Positions 35,250 through 47,835 are shown, counted from the first letter of the stretch. The stretch is DNA of 64,000 bases from Thauera aromatica K172 (GCF_003030465.1 NZ_CP028339.1:1364001-1428000), one strand, 5' to 3'. The notes: generated from the letters alone by a model not told the origin. Translations and numbers: made by a program.

Positions 35250-35669
35250 ATGAAGGACAAGGCCAGACTGATCCACACCAGCCGGATCGCGGTGCGCTGG
35301 GGCGACATGGACGCCTACAACCACGTCAACAACACGGTGTATTTCCGCTACTTCGAACAGGCCCGGATCGAGTGGGCGGAACGGATGGGCTCGCGGGTCA
35401 GCCCCTTCGAGGAAATCGGACCGGTGATCATCAATGCCAGCTGCACCTTTCTGGCGCCGGTGAATTATCCTGCCACGGTAGTCGTCAGGATGTACGCGGG
35501 CTCGCCCGGGCGAACCAGCCTGATGACCTGGTACGAACTGTTCGTCGAAGGCGAGGACCGCTTGTATGCCGAAGGCGCGGCCAAGACAGTGTGGATGGAC
35601 ATGCGCAGCGGAAAATCGGTGCCGATCCCGCCGGCGGTGCGTGCCTTGTTCGATGATTCCGCCGCCTGA
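35250..35669 (+). CDS. acyl-CoA thioesterase, 4HBT/YbgC family
   Basis: This 139-residue hot-dog-fold thioesterase has the motif WGDMDAYNHVNNTVYFRYFEQARIEW cut here to its core: WGDMDAYNHVNN at residues 17-28, with Asp21 in the place of the catalytic aspartate of 4-hydroxybenzoyl-CoA thioesterase. It would hydrolyse a short or aromatic acyl-CoA. The substrate is uncertain; a housekeeping role in recycling CoA is as likely as a link to aromatic degradation. A ribosome site AGGAGCGAAG precedes the ATG. The isochorismatase-like gene follows after 57 bases, probably in the same transcript. Confidence 0.85.
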   Translation: MKDKARLIHTSRIAVRWGDMDAYNHVNNTVYFRYFEQARIEWAERMGSRVSPFEEIGPVIINASCTFLAPVNYPATVVVRMYAGSPGRTSLMTWYELFVEGEDRLYAEGAAKTVWMDMRSGKSVPIPPAVRALFDDSAA

Positions 35670-35726
35670 CTCGGGGCGGCACGGGCCGCCGCCGGCCGGC
35701 CCGGACCCACGGTCGAGGGAGCTACG

Positions 35727-36272
35727 ATGATGCTGATGAATCGGGACAAGTCGGTGCTGTTGGTGATCGACGTGCAGGCGCGGCTGGCTCCGCACATCCA
35801 CGACCGCGAGCAGGTGGTTGCCAACTGCATCTGGCTGGCGCGGGTGGCCGAGCGCGCAGGAGTGCCGGTAGTGGTTACCGAGCATTTTCCGGAGAAGCTC
35901 GGCGCGACGGTGGACGAGCTGCGCGCGGCCACCGGCAACGCCCGCTACGTGGGCAAGCGCTGCTTTTCGGCGCAGGCCGAAGGCGGCCTCGCCGATACCG
36001 CGGTGGAGCGCTGCCGGCAGGTGATCGTGTGCGGCACCGAAGCCCATGTCTGCGTGATGCAGAGCGCGCTCGAACTGCGCTGGGCGGGCAAGGAAGTGTT
36101 CGTCGTCGCCGAGGCTTCGGGGTCGCGCGCCGCCGCCGACCGGGACCTCGCCTTCGCCCGCATGCGCGAGCACGGGGTCGAGATCGTGTCGCGCGAAATG
36201 GTCGCGTTCGAGTGGCTGCAGCGCGGCGGCACCGAGTTGTTTCGCGAGATCAACCGCGATTTCATCCGCTGA
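35727..36272 (+). CDS. isochorismatase-type cysteine hydrolase (YcaC-like)
   Basis: This 181-residue cysteine hydrolase has the catalytic triad of the isochorismatase superfamily: Asp15 (LLVIDVQARL), Lys77 (YVGKRCFSA) and Cys109 (CGTEAHVCVMQSA). Members include nicotinamidases, YcaC and other amidases, and the substrate cannot be told from sequence. GAGGGAG precedes the ATG. It is followed by a 55-base hairpin before the glutamate dehydrogenase gene. Confidence 0.84.
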   Translation: MMLMNRDKSVLLVIDVQARLAPHIHDREQVVANCIWLARVAERAGVPVVVTEHFPEKLGATVDELRAATGNARYVGKRCFSAQAEGGLADTAVERCRQVIVCGTEAHVCVMQSALELRWAGKEVFVVAEASGSRAAADRDLAFARMREHGVEIVSREMVAFEWLQRGGTELFREINRDFIR

Positions 36273-36349
36273 GCGGGGCCGGCTTCGTTAGGGAAAACGG
36301 GGGTATCGTTCATCCCGGCGTTCTCTTAGCCTGACTCTTTTGTTCCATC

Positions 36350-36418
36350 GCGAGGCGGGCTGTGGCCCGGATCTGCCGTTCGCCCGGGCCACGACCCGCC
36401 TCGCCATGTCCTGACATG
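36350..36418 (+). promoter_or_regulatory. long two-part hairpin and a second small hairpin ahead of the glutamate dehydrogenase gene
   Basis: An outer 10-bp stem (36350-36359 with 36395-36404) encloses an inner 9-bp stem (36362-36370 with 36384-36392), separated by a symmetric two-base internal loop. It is followed immediately by CATGTC-CT-GACATG (36405-36418). No T-run follows, so it is not a standard terminator. It ends 18 bases before the gdh start and could affect its translation or mark the end of the preceding transcript. Confidence 0.55.
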
Positions 36419-36435
36419 CAAGCGGGGGGATTCGG

Positions 36436-39400
36436 ATGAACACGCGGGAAGCAAGCCGGTTGATCGCACAGATCGACGCGGTGGTCGAACAAATCGCGGC
36501 GCGCCTGCCGGCGGCACAGGCCGCTGCGGTGAGCGCCTTTGCCCGGCGATTCTTCGCCCAGGTCGATCCGGAAGACCTCGAGGCGCTGCCGGTCGCCGAT
36601 CTTTATGGCGCCGTGCTCAGCCAGTGGCATTTCATCGCCCGGCGACGCTCGGGCAGCCGGGTGCGCGCGTTCAACCCCAGGCTCGACGAACACGGCTGGG
36701 AATGTACGCACACGGTGATCGAGATCGTCGGCGACGACATGCCCTTCCTCGTCGATTCGATCGCGATGGAGATCGCCCGCCAGGGCTCGGCCCTGCATCT
36801 CATCATCCATCCGGTGATGGGCGTGGTGCGCGACGGCGAGGGGCGCTTCGTGCGCCTCGCCGAGCAGGATGAAGTGCAGGCCGCGGCGGCGGGCGAAGGG
36901 CCGGGCGGGGCGCGTCTCGAGTCGATCATGCACCTCGAGGTCGATCGTCGCAGCGATCCGGCCGACCTCGCCGCCTTGCAGCAGGGGATCGAGCACGTCC
37001 TTGCCGACGTCCGTGCGGCGGTCGGCGACTGGCCGGCGATGCGCACGCGCATGGCCGAGATCATCGCCGGGCTGGACGGGGGCGTGCCGTCGCTCGAAGC
37101 GGGCGAGCTGGCCGAAGTGCGCGCCTTTCTCGAGTGGCTCGCGGCCGACAACTTCGTCCTTTTGGGTTGCCGCGACTACGAGCTGGTCGATACCGGGGAT
37201 GGCAACGAACTGCGCATCGTCAGCGGCTCCGGGCTCGGCCTGCTGCGCGGCGATGGCGAGGACGGGCAGTCGCGCTCGTTCGCCGCGCTGCCGCCGCAGT
37301 TGCGCGCCCAGGCCCATCTGCCCCACCTGCTCACGGTGACGAAATCCAATTCGCGCTCCACCGTGCACCGCCCGGGCTACCTCGACTTCGTCGGTGTCAA
37401 GCGTTTCGATGACGCCGGCCGGGTGCTCGGCGAGCGCCGCATCATCGGCCTGCTGGCATCGACCGCGTACAGCGCCAGCCCGAAGCAGATCCCGCTGCTG
37501 CGGCGCAAGGTCGAGGCCGTGTTCGAGCGCGCCGGGCTGTTGCCCGGCGGTCATGCGGCGAAGGCGCTGCTGACCCTGCTCGAGCGCTACCCGCGCGACG
37601 AGCTGTTCCAGATTTCACCGGAAGAACTCTACGTTCATGCGATGGGCATCCTGCGCCTGGGCGAGCGCCTGCGCACGCGCCTGTTCGTGCGCTGCGACCC
37701 TTTCGCCCGCTTCGTTTCCTGCCTGATCTACGTTCCCCGCGAGCACTACAACACCGATCAGAGAAAGCGCATGCAGGCGGTGCTGATGGATGCCTTCAAC
37801 GGCACCGCCTCCGAATTCGATGTGCAGTTCTCGGACTCCGCGCTGGCGCGCATCCTGATCACCGTGCGCACCCGGGATTCGGTGATCCCGCCTTTCGATA
37901 CCCGTGAACTCGAGCAGCGCCTGATCCGTGCCGCGCGGCGCTGGGAGGACGAAATGCTGCAGGCACTGGTTGAGCAGTGCGGCGAAGAGCGCGGCCTGGC
38001 GCTGGCCCGGCGCTACGGCAGCGGCTTCCCGGCGGGCTACCGCGAGGACCATTCGGCGCGGATGGCGGTGTTCGACATCGAGCAGATGGAAGCGCTCGTC
38101 GATCGCGAGGCGCTCGGGCTCAATCTGTACGTGCCGCTGGAAGCGCCCGCGAGCCGCTTGAACCTGCGCCTGTATCACCTCGACGCCCCGGTGCCGTTGT
38201 CTTCGAGCCTGCCGATGCTCGAGAAGATGGGCGTGACTGTGATCGACGAGCGGCCGTACGCCGTTTCGCGCCAGGACGGGCGCACGGTGTGGCTGCACGA
38301 TTTCGGCCTTAACTATGCCGAGGCCGACAGCCTCAACATCCACGAAGTGCGGCCGCTGTTCCAGGATGCCTTTTCGCATGCCTGGCGCGGCGAGGTCGAG
38401 AACGACGACTTCAACCGCCTGGTGTTGCGCGCCGGCTTGTCCTGGCGCGAGGTCGCGGTGCTGCGCGCCTACGCGAAATACCTGCGCCAGGCCGCGTTCA
38501 CCTTCAGCCAGGCCTACATGGAGCAGACCCTGGCGGCGTACCCGGAGCTCGCGCGCGCGCTGTTCGAACTGTTCCGGGTGCGCTTCGAGCCCGCCCTCGA
38601 CCAGGGGCGCGAGGCCGCCTGCAACGGCATCGTGGCGGCGATCGAGCAGGGGCTGAATGCGGTGGCCAACCTCGACGAGGACCGCATCCTGCGCCAGTTC
38701 CTCGCCCTGATCCTGGCGACGCTGCGCACCAACTGGTTCCAGCGCGGCGCCGACGGTCGTCCCAAGGCCTACACCGCATTCAAGTTCGCTCCGGCGCAGA
38801 TCCCCAACCTGCCGCAGCCGCTGCCGATGTTCGAGATCTTCGTCTATTCGCCGCGCATGGAGGGGGTGCATCTGCGCGGCGGCAAGGTCGCGCGCGGCGG
38901 CCTGCGCTGGTCGGACCGGATGGAGGACTTCCGCACCGAGATCCTCGGCCTGGTGAAGGCGCAGATCGTCAAGAACGCGGTGATCGTGCCGGTGGGCTCG
39001 AAAGGCGGCTTCGTCGTCAAGTGCCCGCCCGTGGAGGGCGGGCGCGAGGCGCTGGTCGCCGAAGGCGTCGCCTGCTATCGCAACTTCCTGCGCGGCCTCC
39101 TCGATCTGACCGACAACCTGGTGCAGGGCAGGGTCGTTCCGCCACCCGACGTGGTGCGCCACGACGAGGACGACCCCTACCTCGTGGTGGCGGCCGACAA
39201 GGGCACGGCGACCTTCTCCGACTATGCCAACGAGGTCGCCGCGGAGTACGGCTTCTGGCTCGGCGACGCTTTCGCCTCGGGTGGCTCGGCCGGTTACGAC
39301 CACAAGAAGATGGGAATCACCGCGCGCGGTGCGTGGGAGGCGGTGAAGCATCATTTCCGCGCGATCGGGCGCAACATCCAGGAGACGCCGTTTACCGTCG

Positions 39401-41283
39401 CCGGCATCGGCGACATGTCGGGTGACGTGTTCGGCAACGGCATGCTGCTGTCGCGGCAGATCCGCCTGGTGGCGGCGTTCGATCACCGCCACATTTTCGT
39501 CGACCCCGATCCCGACCCGGAGACGAGCTGGCAGGAGCGCGCCCGCCTGTTCGCCCTGCCGCGCTCGAGCTGGGACGACTACGACAAGACCCTGATTTCG
39601 GAGGGCGGCGGGGTGTGGCCGCGGAGCGCGAAATCGATCCGCCTGTCGCCGCAACTGCGTGCGGCACTCGACATCGACGCCGACAGCCTGGCGCCGACCG
39701 AGCTGATCCGCGCCATCCTCACCGCGCCGGTCGATCTGCTCTACAACGGCGGGATCGGCACCTACATCAAGTCCGCGGCCGAGACCGACGTCGCGGTGGG
39801 CGATCGTGCCAACGACGCGGTGCGCGTCAACGGCGCCGAGCTGCGCTGCAAGGTGCTGGGCGAGGGTGGCAACCTCGGTGCCACCCAGCTCGGGCGCATC
39901 GAGTTCGCGCTCGGGGGCGGGCGGGTCAATACCGACGCCATCGACAACTCGGGCGGGGTCGATTGCTCGGATCACGAAGTCAACATCAAGATCCTGCTCG
40001 GCAGCGTGGTCGCCGAAGGCGAGCTGACGATGAAGCAGCGCAACCAGCTGCTCGCCGAGATGACCGATGAGGTCGCCGCACTGGTGCTGCGCGACAACTA
40101 TGCGCAAACCCGGATCCTGTCGGTGGTCCGCGCCCGCGGGGTGGATCTGCTCGACGAACAGGCCGACTTCATGCGCCGCCTCGGCCACGCCGGGCGGCTC
40201 AACCGCAGGCTCGAGTTCCTGCCGATGGACGAGGATCTGGTCGAGCGCAAGGCGGCGCGCGTGGGGCTGGTCACTCCCGAGCTGGCGGTCCTGCTGGCCT
40301 ACTCGAAGATCGAGCTCTATGACGAAGTGCTGGCCTCGGACGTGCCGGAAGACCCCTACATCCGCAGCGCCCTCGAGCGCTATTTTCCGGTGCCGCTGCG
40401 CGAGCGCTTCGCCGAGCATATCCAGCGCCATCCGCTGCGGCGCGAGATCGTTTCCACCCACGTCGTCAACAGCATGATCAACCGTGTCGGGCCGACCTTC
40501 GTCAGCCGCCTCGGGGCGGAAACGGGAGCAGCCCCCCCCGATGTCGTGCGCGCCTACATGGCGACCCGCGAGATCTTCGGGTTGGTGGCGCTGTGGCGCG
40601 AGATCGAGGCGCTCGACAACCACATCGCCGATGCGGTGCAGACCGAGCTGATCCAGGAGTCCGGCCGTCTGGTGCAGCGCGGCACGCTGTGGTTCCTGCG
40701 CCACCGCCGCTGGCTGGTCGACCTGCAGGCTACGCTCGCGCACTTCTCGCCCGGTGTGGCGGCGCTTGCACAGGGGCTGGTGGAGTACGTCGCGCCGGCC
40801 TATCGTGCCGAGCTCGACGCCGCGGTGGCGCACCGGGTGGAGCAGGACGTGCCCGAGGCGCTGGCGCAGCGGGTGGCGGCGCTCGAGGAGATGTATGCGG
40901 CGCTCGACCTGGTCGAAGTGGCGGCGGAGCAGCGCCGTGACGAGGCTACCGTGGCGCAGGTGTATTTCGCCCTCGGCGGTGAGCTCGACCTGCACTGGCT
41001 CGGCCGCCAGATTTCCAGCCTGCCGGCCGACACGCGCTGGCAGCGCCTTGCGCGCGGCGCTTTGCGCAGCGACCTCTCCGCGCTCGCGCGCGCGCTCGCC
41101 AGCGAGGCGCTGCGCTACGCGCCCGAGGGCGCGGACGCCGAGGGCGTGCTGAGCGCCGGGCGCGTGCGCGCCGCGGTGCCGCTCGGGCGCTACCAGCAAC
41201 TACTCACGGAGATCCGCAGCGCGCCCGCGATCGACATGGCGATGCTGTCGGTGCTGCTGCGCGAGCTGCGCGGGATGGCCTGA
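36436..41283 (+). CDS. NAD-specific glutamate dehydrogenase, large (GDH-180) type
   Basis: This 1615-residue enzyme is of the large bacterial NAD-glutamate dehydrogenase family first studied in Streptomyces and Pseudomonas. Long N-terminal ACT-like regulatory segments precede the catalytic domain, where RGGLRWSDR (about 819) and GSKGGFVVK (about 855-863) hold substrate-binding residues. A Rossmann NAD domain and a helical C-terminal domain follow. It converts glutamate to 2-oxoglutarate and ammonia. That 2-oxoglutarate could feed KorAB, though this link is only inferred. The protein is full length. GGGGGATTCGG precedes the ATG, directly after the two hairpins. Confidence 0.93.
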   Translation: MNTREASRLIAQIDAVVEQIAARLPAAQAAAVSAFARRFFAQVDPEDLEALPVADLYGAVLSQWHFIARRRSGSRVRAFNPRLDEHGWECTHTVIEIVGDDMPFLVDSIAMEIARQGSALHLIIHPVMGVVRDGEGRFVRLAEQDEVQAAAAGEGPGGARLESIMHLEVDRRSDPADLAALQQGIEHVLADVRAAVGDWPAMRTRMAEIIAGLDGGVPSLEAGELAEVRAFLEWLAADNFVLLGCRDYELVDTGDGNELRIVSGSGLGLLRGDGEDGQSRSFAALPPQLRAQAHLPHLLTVTKSNSRSTVHRPGYLDFVGVKRFDDAGRVLGERRIIGLLASTAYSASPKQIPLLRRKVEAVFERAGLLPGGHAAKALLTLLERYPRDELFQISPEELYVHAMGILRLGERLRTRLFVRCDPFARFVSCLIYVPREHYNTDQRKRMQAVLMDAFNGTASEFDVQFSDSALARILITVRTRDSVIPPFDTRELEQRLIRAARRWEDEMLQALVEQCGEERGLALARRYGSGFPAGYREDHSARMAVFDIEQMEALVDREALGLNLYVPLEAPASRLNLRLYHLDAPVPLSSSLPMLEKMGVTVIDERPYAVSRQDGRTVWLHDFGLNYAEADSLNIHEVRPLFQDAFSHAWRGEVENDDFNRLVLRAGLSWREVAVLRAYAKYLRQAAFTFSQAYMEQTLAAYPELARALFELFRVRFEPALDQGREAACNGIVAAIEQGLNAVANLDEDRILRQFLALILATLRTNWFQRGADGRPKAYTAFKFAPAQIPNLPQPLPMFEIFVYSPRMEGVHLRGGKVARGGLRWSDRMEDFRTEILGLVKAQIVKNAVIVPVGSKGGFVVKCPPVEGGREALVAEGVACYRNFLRGLLDLTDNLVQGRVVPPPDVVRHDEDDPYLVVAADKGTATFSDYANEVAAEYGFWLGDAFASGGSAGYDHKKMGITARGAWEAVKHHFRAIGRNIQETPFTVAGIGDMSGDVFGNGMLLSRQIRLVAAFDHRHIFVDPDPDPETSWQERARLFALPRSSWDDYDKTLISEGGGVWPRSAKSIRLSPQLRAALDIDADSLAPTELIRAILTAPVDLLYNGGIGTYIKSAAETDVAVGDRANDAVRVNGAELRCKVLGEGGNLGATQLGRIEFALGGGRVNTDAIDNSGGVDCSDHEVNIKILLGSVVAEGELTMKQRNQLLAEMTDEVAALVLRDNYAQTRILSVVRARGVDLLDEQADFMRRLGHAGRLNRRLEFLPMDEDLVERKAARVGLVTPELAVLLAYSKIELYDEVLASDVPEDPYIRSALERYFPVPLRERFAEHIQRHPLRREIVSTHVVNSMINRVGPTFVSRLGAETGAAPPDVVRAYMATREIFGLVALWREIEALDNHIADAVQTELIQESGRLVQRGTLWFLRHRRWLVDLQATLAHFSPGVAALAQGLVEYVAPAYRAELDAAVAHRVEQDVPEALAQRVAALEEMYAALDLVEVAAEQRRDEATVAQVYFALGGELDLHWLGRQISSLPADTRWQRLARGALRSDLSALARALASEALRYAPEGADAEGVLSAGRVRAAVPLGRYQQLLTEIRSAPAIDMAMLSVLLRELRGMA

Positions 41284-41388
41284 GCCGCTCGCGCCTTCCC
41301 GCGCCCCTACGGGAAACCGCCGTGCTCCGGGCCCGGTGCAGGAGCGGCGGCAGGCACGAACAGGGTCCGGGCGATGGCGCCTGGACTG

Positions 41389-43081
<1,693 letters not shown>

Positions 43082-43091
43082 AGGAGCGAGC

Positions 43092-43931
43092 GTGAAACTG
43101 TGTGACTTCGAAGTCGGCCTCGACCGGCCGCTGTTCCTGATCGCCGGACCCTGCGTCGCCGAGTCCGCGCAGATGTGCCTCGACATCGCCGGGCAGATGA
43201 AGGAAATCTGCGCCGGGTTGGGCATTCCCTACATTTTCAAGGCCTCGTACGACAAGGCCAACCGCAGCTCGGGCAAGAGTTTCCGCGGCCACGGCATGGA
43301 TGCCGGGCTGAAGATGCTCGAGGCGGTGAAGACGCAGCTCAGCCTGCCGGTGCTGACCGACGTGCACACGATTGAGGAGATCCCGGTGGTCGCTTCCGTG
43401 GTCGATGTGTTGCAGACGCCCGCCTTCCTCTGCCGCCAGACCGACTTCATCCATGCGGTGGCCGCCAGCGGCAAGCCGGTGAACATCAAGAAGGGCCAGT
43501 TTCTTGCTCCCGGCGACATGAAGAACGTCGCGGAGAAGGCGAAGGAGGCCAATGGCGGCGCCGACACCATCCTGGTGTGCGAGCGCGGGGCCTCCTTCGG
43601 CTACAACAACCTCGTCTCCGACATGCGCTCGCTGGCGATCATGCGCGACACCGGCTGCCCGGTCGTGTTCGACGCCACCCACTCGGTGCAGCTGCCGGGC
43701 GGTCAGGGCACGGCCTCGGGCGGCCAGCGCGAGTTCGTCCCGGTGCTGGCGCGCGCCGCGGTCGCGGTCGGCGTCGCCGGCCTCTTCATGGAGACCCACC
43801 CCGACCCCGCGAAGGCACTGTCGGACGGCCCCAACGCCTGGCCGCTGGCAAAAATGAAGGCGCTGCTGACCACCCTCAAGGAAATCGATGCGCTGGTCAA
43901 GCGCCAGGGCTTTCTCGAAACCACGCTCTGA
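43092..43931 (+). CDS. kdsA: 3-deoxy-D-manno-octulosonate 8-phosphate synthase
   Basis: This 279-residue enzyme joins phosphoenolpyruvate and arabinose 5-phosphate to give Kdo-8-phosphate for lipopolysaccharide. Conserved motifs are [23 protein letters not shown], the [10 protein letters not shown] segment and [12 protein letters not shown]. It starts with GTG at 43092, eight bases after AAGGAG; the protein aligns from VKLCDFEVG, and no ATG is available near the conserved N-terminus. It lies between pyrG and eno in the usual order. Confidence 0.95.
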   Translation: MKLCDFEVGLDRPLFLIAGPCVAESAQMCLDIAGQMKEICAGLGIPYIFKASYDKANRSSGKSFRGHGMDAGLKMLEAVKTQLSLPVLTDVHTIEEIPVVASVVDVLQTPAFLCRQTDFIHAVAASGKPVNIKKGQFLAPGDMKNVAEKAKEANGGADTILVCERGASFGYNNLVSDMRSLAIMRDTGCPVVFDATHSVQLPGGQGTASGGQREFVPVLARAAVAVGVAGLFMETHPDPAKALSDGPNAWPLAKMKALLTTLKEIDALVKRQGFLETTL

Positions 43932-43959
43932 GTTTCGAACCTCCCGTCGTTTCGAATGA

Positions 43960-45267
<1,308 letters not shown>

Positions 45268-45299
45268 ATATCCGATGCGGTGAGCGCATGACTGGAAAA

Positions 45300-45327
45300 G
45301 GCCGGCGGCGATCCCGTCGGCCTTTTT
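45300..45327 (+). terminator. intrinsic terminator after eno
   Basis: The stem GGCCGGCGG/CCGTCGGCC (45300-45308 with 45314-45322, one G-T pair) is followed by TTTTT and preceded by AAAA. It ends the pyrG-kdsA-eno transcript 33 bases after the eno stop. Confidence 0.85.
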
Positions 45328-45415
45328 GCACCGCGGAGTCGCCGGCGGTCGCAGTCGGCCGATCCGCATCGCGCCAATCCACTCAAGCGTTGATCGTTGG
45401 AGCCTACTTCATACC

Positions 45416-45688
45416 ATGCGCTGGCCGATCCTGATCCTGACCGCTCTCGTCGTCGTCCTCCAGTACCCGCTCTGGCTGGGGAAGGGGGGCTGGCTGCAGG
45501 TCTGGGAGACCAGCCGCCAAGTGCAGGCGCAGCGGGCCGACAACCTCCGGCTCGAGCAGCGCAATGCTGGGCTGGAGGCCGAAGTGAATGACCTCAAGTC
45601 GGGCAACGAGGCGATCGAGGAGCGCGCCCGCTTCGAGCTCGGCCTGACGAGGCCGAACGAGATCTACGTCCAGATTCCCCGACGCTGA
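45416..45688 (+). CDS. ftsB: cell division protein FtsB
   Basis: This 90-residue bitopic protein has a membrane segment at about residues 3-20 (WPILILTALVVVLQYPLW) followed by a coiled coil rich in Gln, Glu and Leu (about 30-65) and the conserved RFELGLTRPNEIYVQ end. It links FtsL and FtsQ in the divisome. The ATG at 45416 starts the conserved protein; the longer frame upstream passes through the eno terminator. Position after eno is conserved in proteobacteria. Confidence 0.92.
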   Translation: MRWPILILTALVVVLQYPLWLGKGGWLQVWETSRQVQAQRADNLRLEQRNAGLEAEVNDLKSGNEAIEERARFELGLTRPNEIYVQIPRR

Positions 45689-45702
45689 GCAGCGCAACCC
45701 GG

Positions 45703-45722
45703 CGCTGCGGGTCTCCGCAGCG
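45703..45722. terminator. hairpin between convergent ftsB and the NlpC/P60 gene
   Basis: CGCTGCGG-GTCT-CCGCAGCG is a perfect eight-base stem with a four-base loop in the 64-base gap between convergent genes. There is no T-run, so termination strength is uncertain. Confidence 0.45.
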
Positions 45723-45752
45723 GGCCTTGGCCGTGGAGTTCCGTTGCGTGCC

Positions 45753-46304
45753 TCAGTTGCGGGCCACCAGGGTGCGCGCGCCGTCGATGCGCTGCGCGAA
45801 GTAGCGGTTGTCGAGCCGTTCCACCCGGACCGCACCGCGGCTCGAGGGCGCGTGGATGAAGCGCCCGTCGCCGATGTAGATCCCCATGTGGGAGTGGCGG
45901 CGCTGCAAGGTGTTGAAAAATATCAGGTCACCTGGACGGAGCGCCTGTAGCGCGATCGGCCGGGTGTGCTTGGCAATCTGCGCCGCGTTGTGCGGCAGGC
46001 GCTGTCCGCTGATGTTTTCGACGATGTACGCCACCATGCCGCTGCAGTCGAGGCCGGCTTCTGGATTGCGCCCGCCGAAACGGTAGCCGGTGTCGAGCAG
46101 GCCGAGCGCGAACAGCACCATCTCGCCCGCCTGCTCTTCGTCGGCGAGGGCGAAGTAGGTTCCGCCCCCGGCCGGGACGGTGGTGTTCGTGCCGGGCCGC
46201 GGGGCGACGGGCGCCGAACTGCAACCGGCGAGTGCGGCAAGCCCGATGGCAATGGCGAGGATGGCCGGGAGATGAAGCCTTCGGAGAGACAGGAGCGCGC
46301 TCAT
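45753..46304 (-). CDS. NlpC/P60 family lipoprotein endopeptidase
   Basis: This 183-residue protein has a lipoprotein signal (lipobox LAGC, Cys28) and an NlpC/P60 domain with Cys87 (GLDCSGMV), His139 (SHMGIYIG) and His151 (FIHAPS) as the catalytic set. It would cut peptide crosslinks of peptidoglycan from the inner face of the outer membrane, as E. coli Spr/MepS does. The start at 46304 was picked at the signal peptide; the longer upstream frame is Arg/Ser-rich and not conserved. Confidence 0.88.
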   Translation of the reverse strand: MSALLSLRRLHLPAILAIAIGLAALAGCSSAPVAPRPGTNTTVPAGGGTYFALADEEQAGEMVLFALGLLDTGYRFGGRNPEAGLDCSGMVAYIVENISGQRLPHNAAQIAKHTRPIALQALRPGDLIFFNTLQRRHSHMGIYIGDGRFIHAPSSRGAVRVERLDNRYFAQRIDGARTLVARN

Positions 46305-46407
46305 GGCCGCAAAGATAAGCCGGAGCGCGCTGCCCGGTCCACCGTGCCGCCGGCCCGGTTCGGGGGCGAGCGCGGCTCCAGCTCGCCTGTCGCGTCGCGG
46401 TGCAGCG

Positions 46408-47136
46408 CTAGTCGATGAGCTCGATGCGCCCGCTGACATGCACCGAGACCCGGCTTTCGCCGCCTTCGAGGGGGGCCGGTGCGGCCTCGGCGGCGAGCGC
46501 TGCGGCACGCATGCGGGGCAGGACCGGAGGCGGCAGGTCGCCGTCGCCGACGCTGAGGTGGGTGATGCGGTAGCGCTTGCCGAGCGTTCCGGCGATCAGT
46601 TCGGCGCGCTGCTCGAAGGCGCGCAGGGCGGCGACGGTCGCAGCGTCGATCGCGCCGCGGCGGGTTTCAGGGCTCGGCTGAAGGGTGATCTGCGACAGCG
46701 CGAGGCTGTTCTGGAGGGTACCGATGAGCTCGGACATCGCCGCCAGCTTGCGGCTTTCGAGGCGGATTTCGGAGCGCATGCGCCAGGCTTCGATTTGCCC
46801 TCCGCCCTCCTTGGCATACACCGGCCAGGTCGAAGTGTTGCCCGAGCGGGTGTCGACGTCGGCATGGGATGCGGCCAGCTGCAGTGCCGCGGCGATACGG
46901 CGGTTGAGTTCGCTCGCCACGGCCGCCGGAGTGGGGGCGCTGTGTTCGGCGTAGAGGACGGCGACGGCGAGGTCGTTGGTCGCGCTCCGCTCGGCGCTGG
47001 CCGAAAGATCGACGCCCGGTGCGGTGTGCTTTGTCTGTGCGATCGGCGCCGGCTGTGCGAGCGCCGGCGAGGCGGGCCAGAACTGCAGCGCGATCACCAG
47101 CAGCGCGGCGCCGCGCAGGAAGGCGGGCGTGGGCAT
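46408..47136 (-). CDS. SIMPL domain (DUF541) periplasmic protein
   Basis: This 242-residue protein has a signal peptide (ALLVIALQFWPASPALA, cleavage near residue 27) and a SIMPL/DUF541 domain, seen in VDLSASAERSATNDLAVAVLYAE near the start and the RAFEQRAELIAGTLGKRYRI region. E. coli YggE and BP26 are relatives, with roles in oxidative stress or unknown functions. It lies four bases downstream of the carbonic-anhydrase-like gene, so the two share a transcript. Confidence 0.8.
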   Translation of the reverse strand: MPTPAFLRGAALLVIALQFWPASPALAQPAPIAQTKHTAPGVDLSASAERSATNDLAVAVLYAEHSAPTPAAVASELNRRIAAALQLAASHADVDTRSGNTSTWPVYAKEGGGQIEAWRMRSEIRLESRKLAAMSELIGTLQNSLALSQITLQPSPETRRGAIDAATVAALRAFEQRAELIAGTLGKRYRITHLSVGDGDLPPPVLPRMRAAALAAEAAPAPLEGGESRVSVHVSGRIELID

Positions 47137-47140
47137 GGTT

Positions 47141-47695
47141 TCAGCCCTCGCCGGGCCGGATCACGCTCGCCGGCTCGAGCGCGCGCAGCCCGGTGGCGTA
47201 CTGGCGGGCATTGTCGACATAGTTCTGCGCGTTGTGGATCGAGTGGGCGACGTCCTCGTCGCTGAGGGTACGGATGATGCGCCCGGGTGAGCCGACGACC
47301 AGGGAGCGGTCGGGAATCACCCGGCCTTCCGGGATCAGGGTGTTCGCACCGATGATGCAGTTCTTGCCGATCACCGCGTTGTTGAGCAGCACCGCGTTGA
47401 TCCCGATCAGGCTGCCGTCGCCGACCGTGCACCCGTGCAGCATGGCCATGTGGCCGACGGTGACATCGCTGCCGATGGTGAGCGGCACGCCGTCGTCGGT
47501 GTGCAGCACCGAGCCGTCCTGGATGTTGGTGTTGTCGCCGATCCGGATCGGGTCGTTGTCGCCGCGGATGACCACGTTGTACCAGACGCTGACGTTGCGC
47601 CCCGCCTCGACTTCGCCGATCACCGTCGCGTTGTGGGCGATCCAGCTGCCGTCGCCGAAGCTCGGCGTACGTTCGCCCAAGGCATAGATGCTCAT
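47141..47695 (-). CDS. gamma-carbonic-anhydrase-like hexapeptide-repeat protein (YrdA type)
   Basis: This 184-residue left-handed beta-helix protein has many hexapeptide repeats (for example NATVIGEVEAG, IGDNTNIQDGSVLH, IGSDVTVGHMAMLHGC). The histidines in the LHTDD and VGHMAMLH segments match the metal-binding positions of gamma carbonic anhydrases such as YrdA. Activity as a carbonic anhydrase is unproven for this subfamily. The ATG at 47695 begins MSIYALGERTPSF, the usual N-terminus. It is divergent from rlmJ. Confidence 0.87.
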   Translation of the reverse strand: MSIYALGERTPSFGDGSWIAHNATVIGEVEAGRNVSVWYNVVIRGDNDPIRIGDNTNIQDGSVLHTDDGVPLTIGSDVTVGHMAMLHGCTVGDGSLIGINAVLLNNAVIGKNCIIGANTLIPEGRVIPDRSLVVGSPGRIIRTLSDEDVAHSIHNAQNYVDNARQYATGLRALEPASVIRPGEG

Positions 47696-47835
47696 GTTCG
47701 TTCTCGCTCTCTGTCTCTCGCTGCACGGTCTTCGCAGCCGGGGGCGCATCATAACAAGGGCGTGATCCGGTGCAAACCCGACGCGAGGACGATGTCGCTG
47801 ATCTGTCTGGAGATTTCTCGCTGCCGCGGTGACGG

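Noticed and set aside
37615-41199. A 1194-codon open frame antisense to the glutamate dehydrogenase gene
   Set aside because: Its translation is Arg/His/Ala/Leu-rich without any domain, it mirrors the codon pattern of the real gene, and it has no ribosome site. Such antisense frames are common in high-GC DNA.
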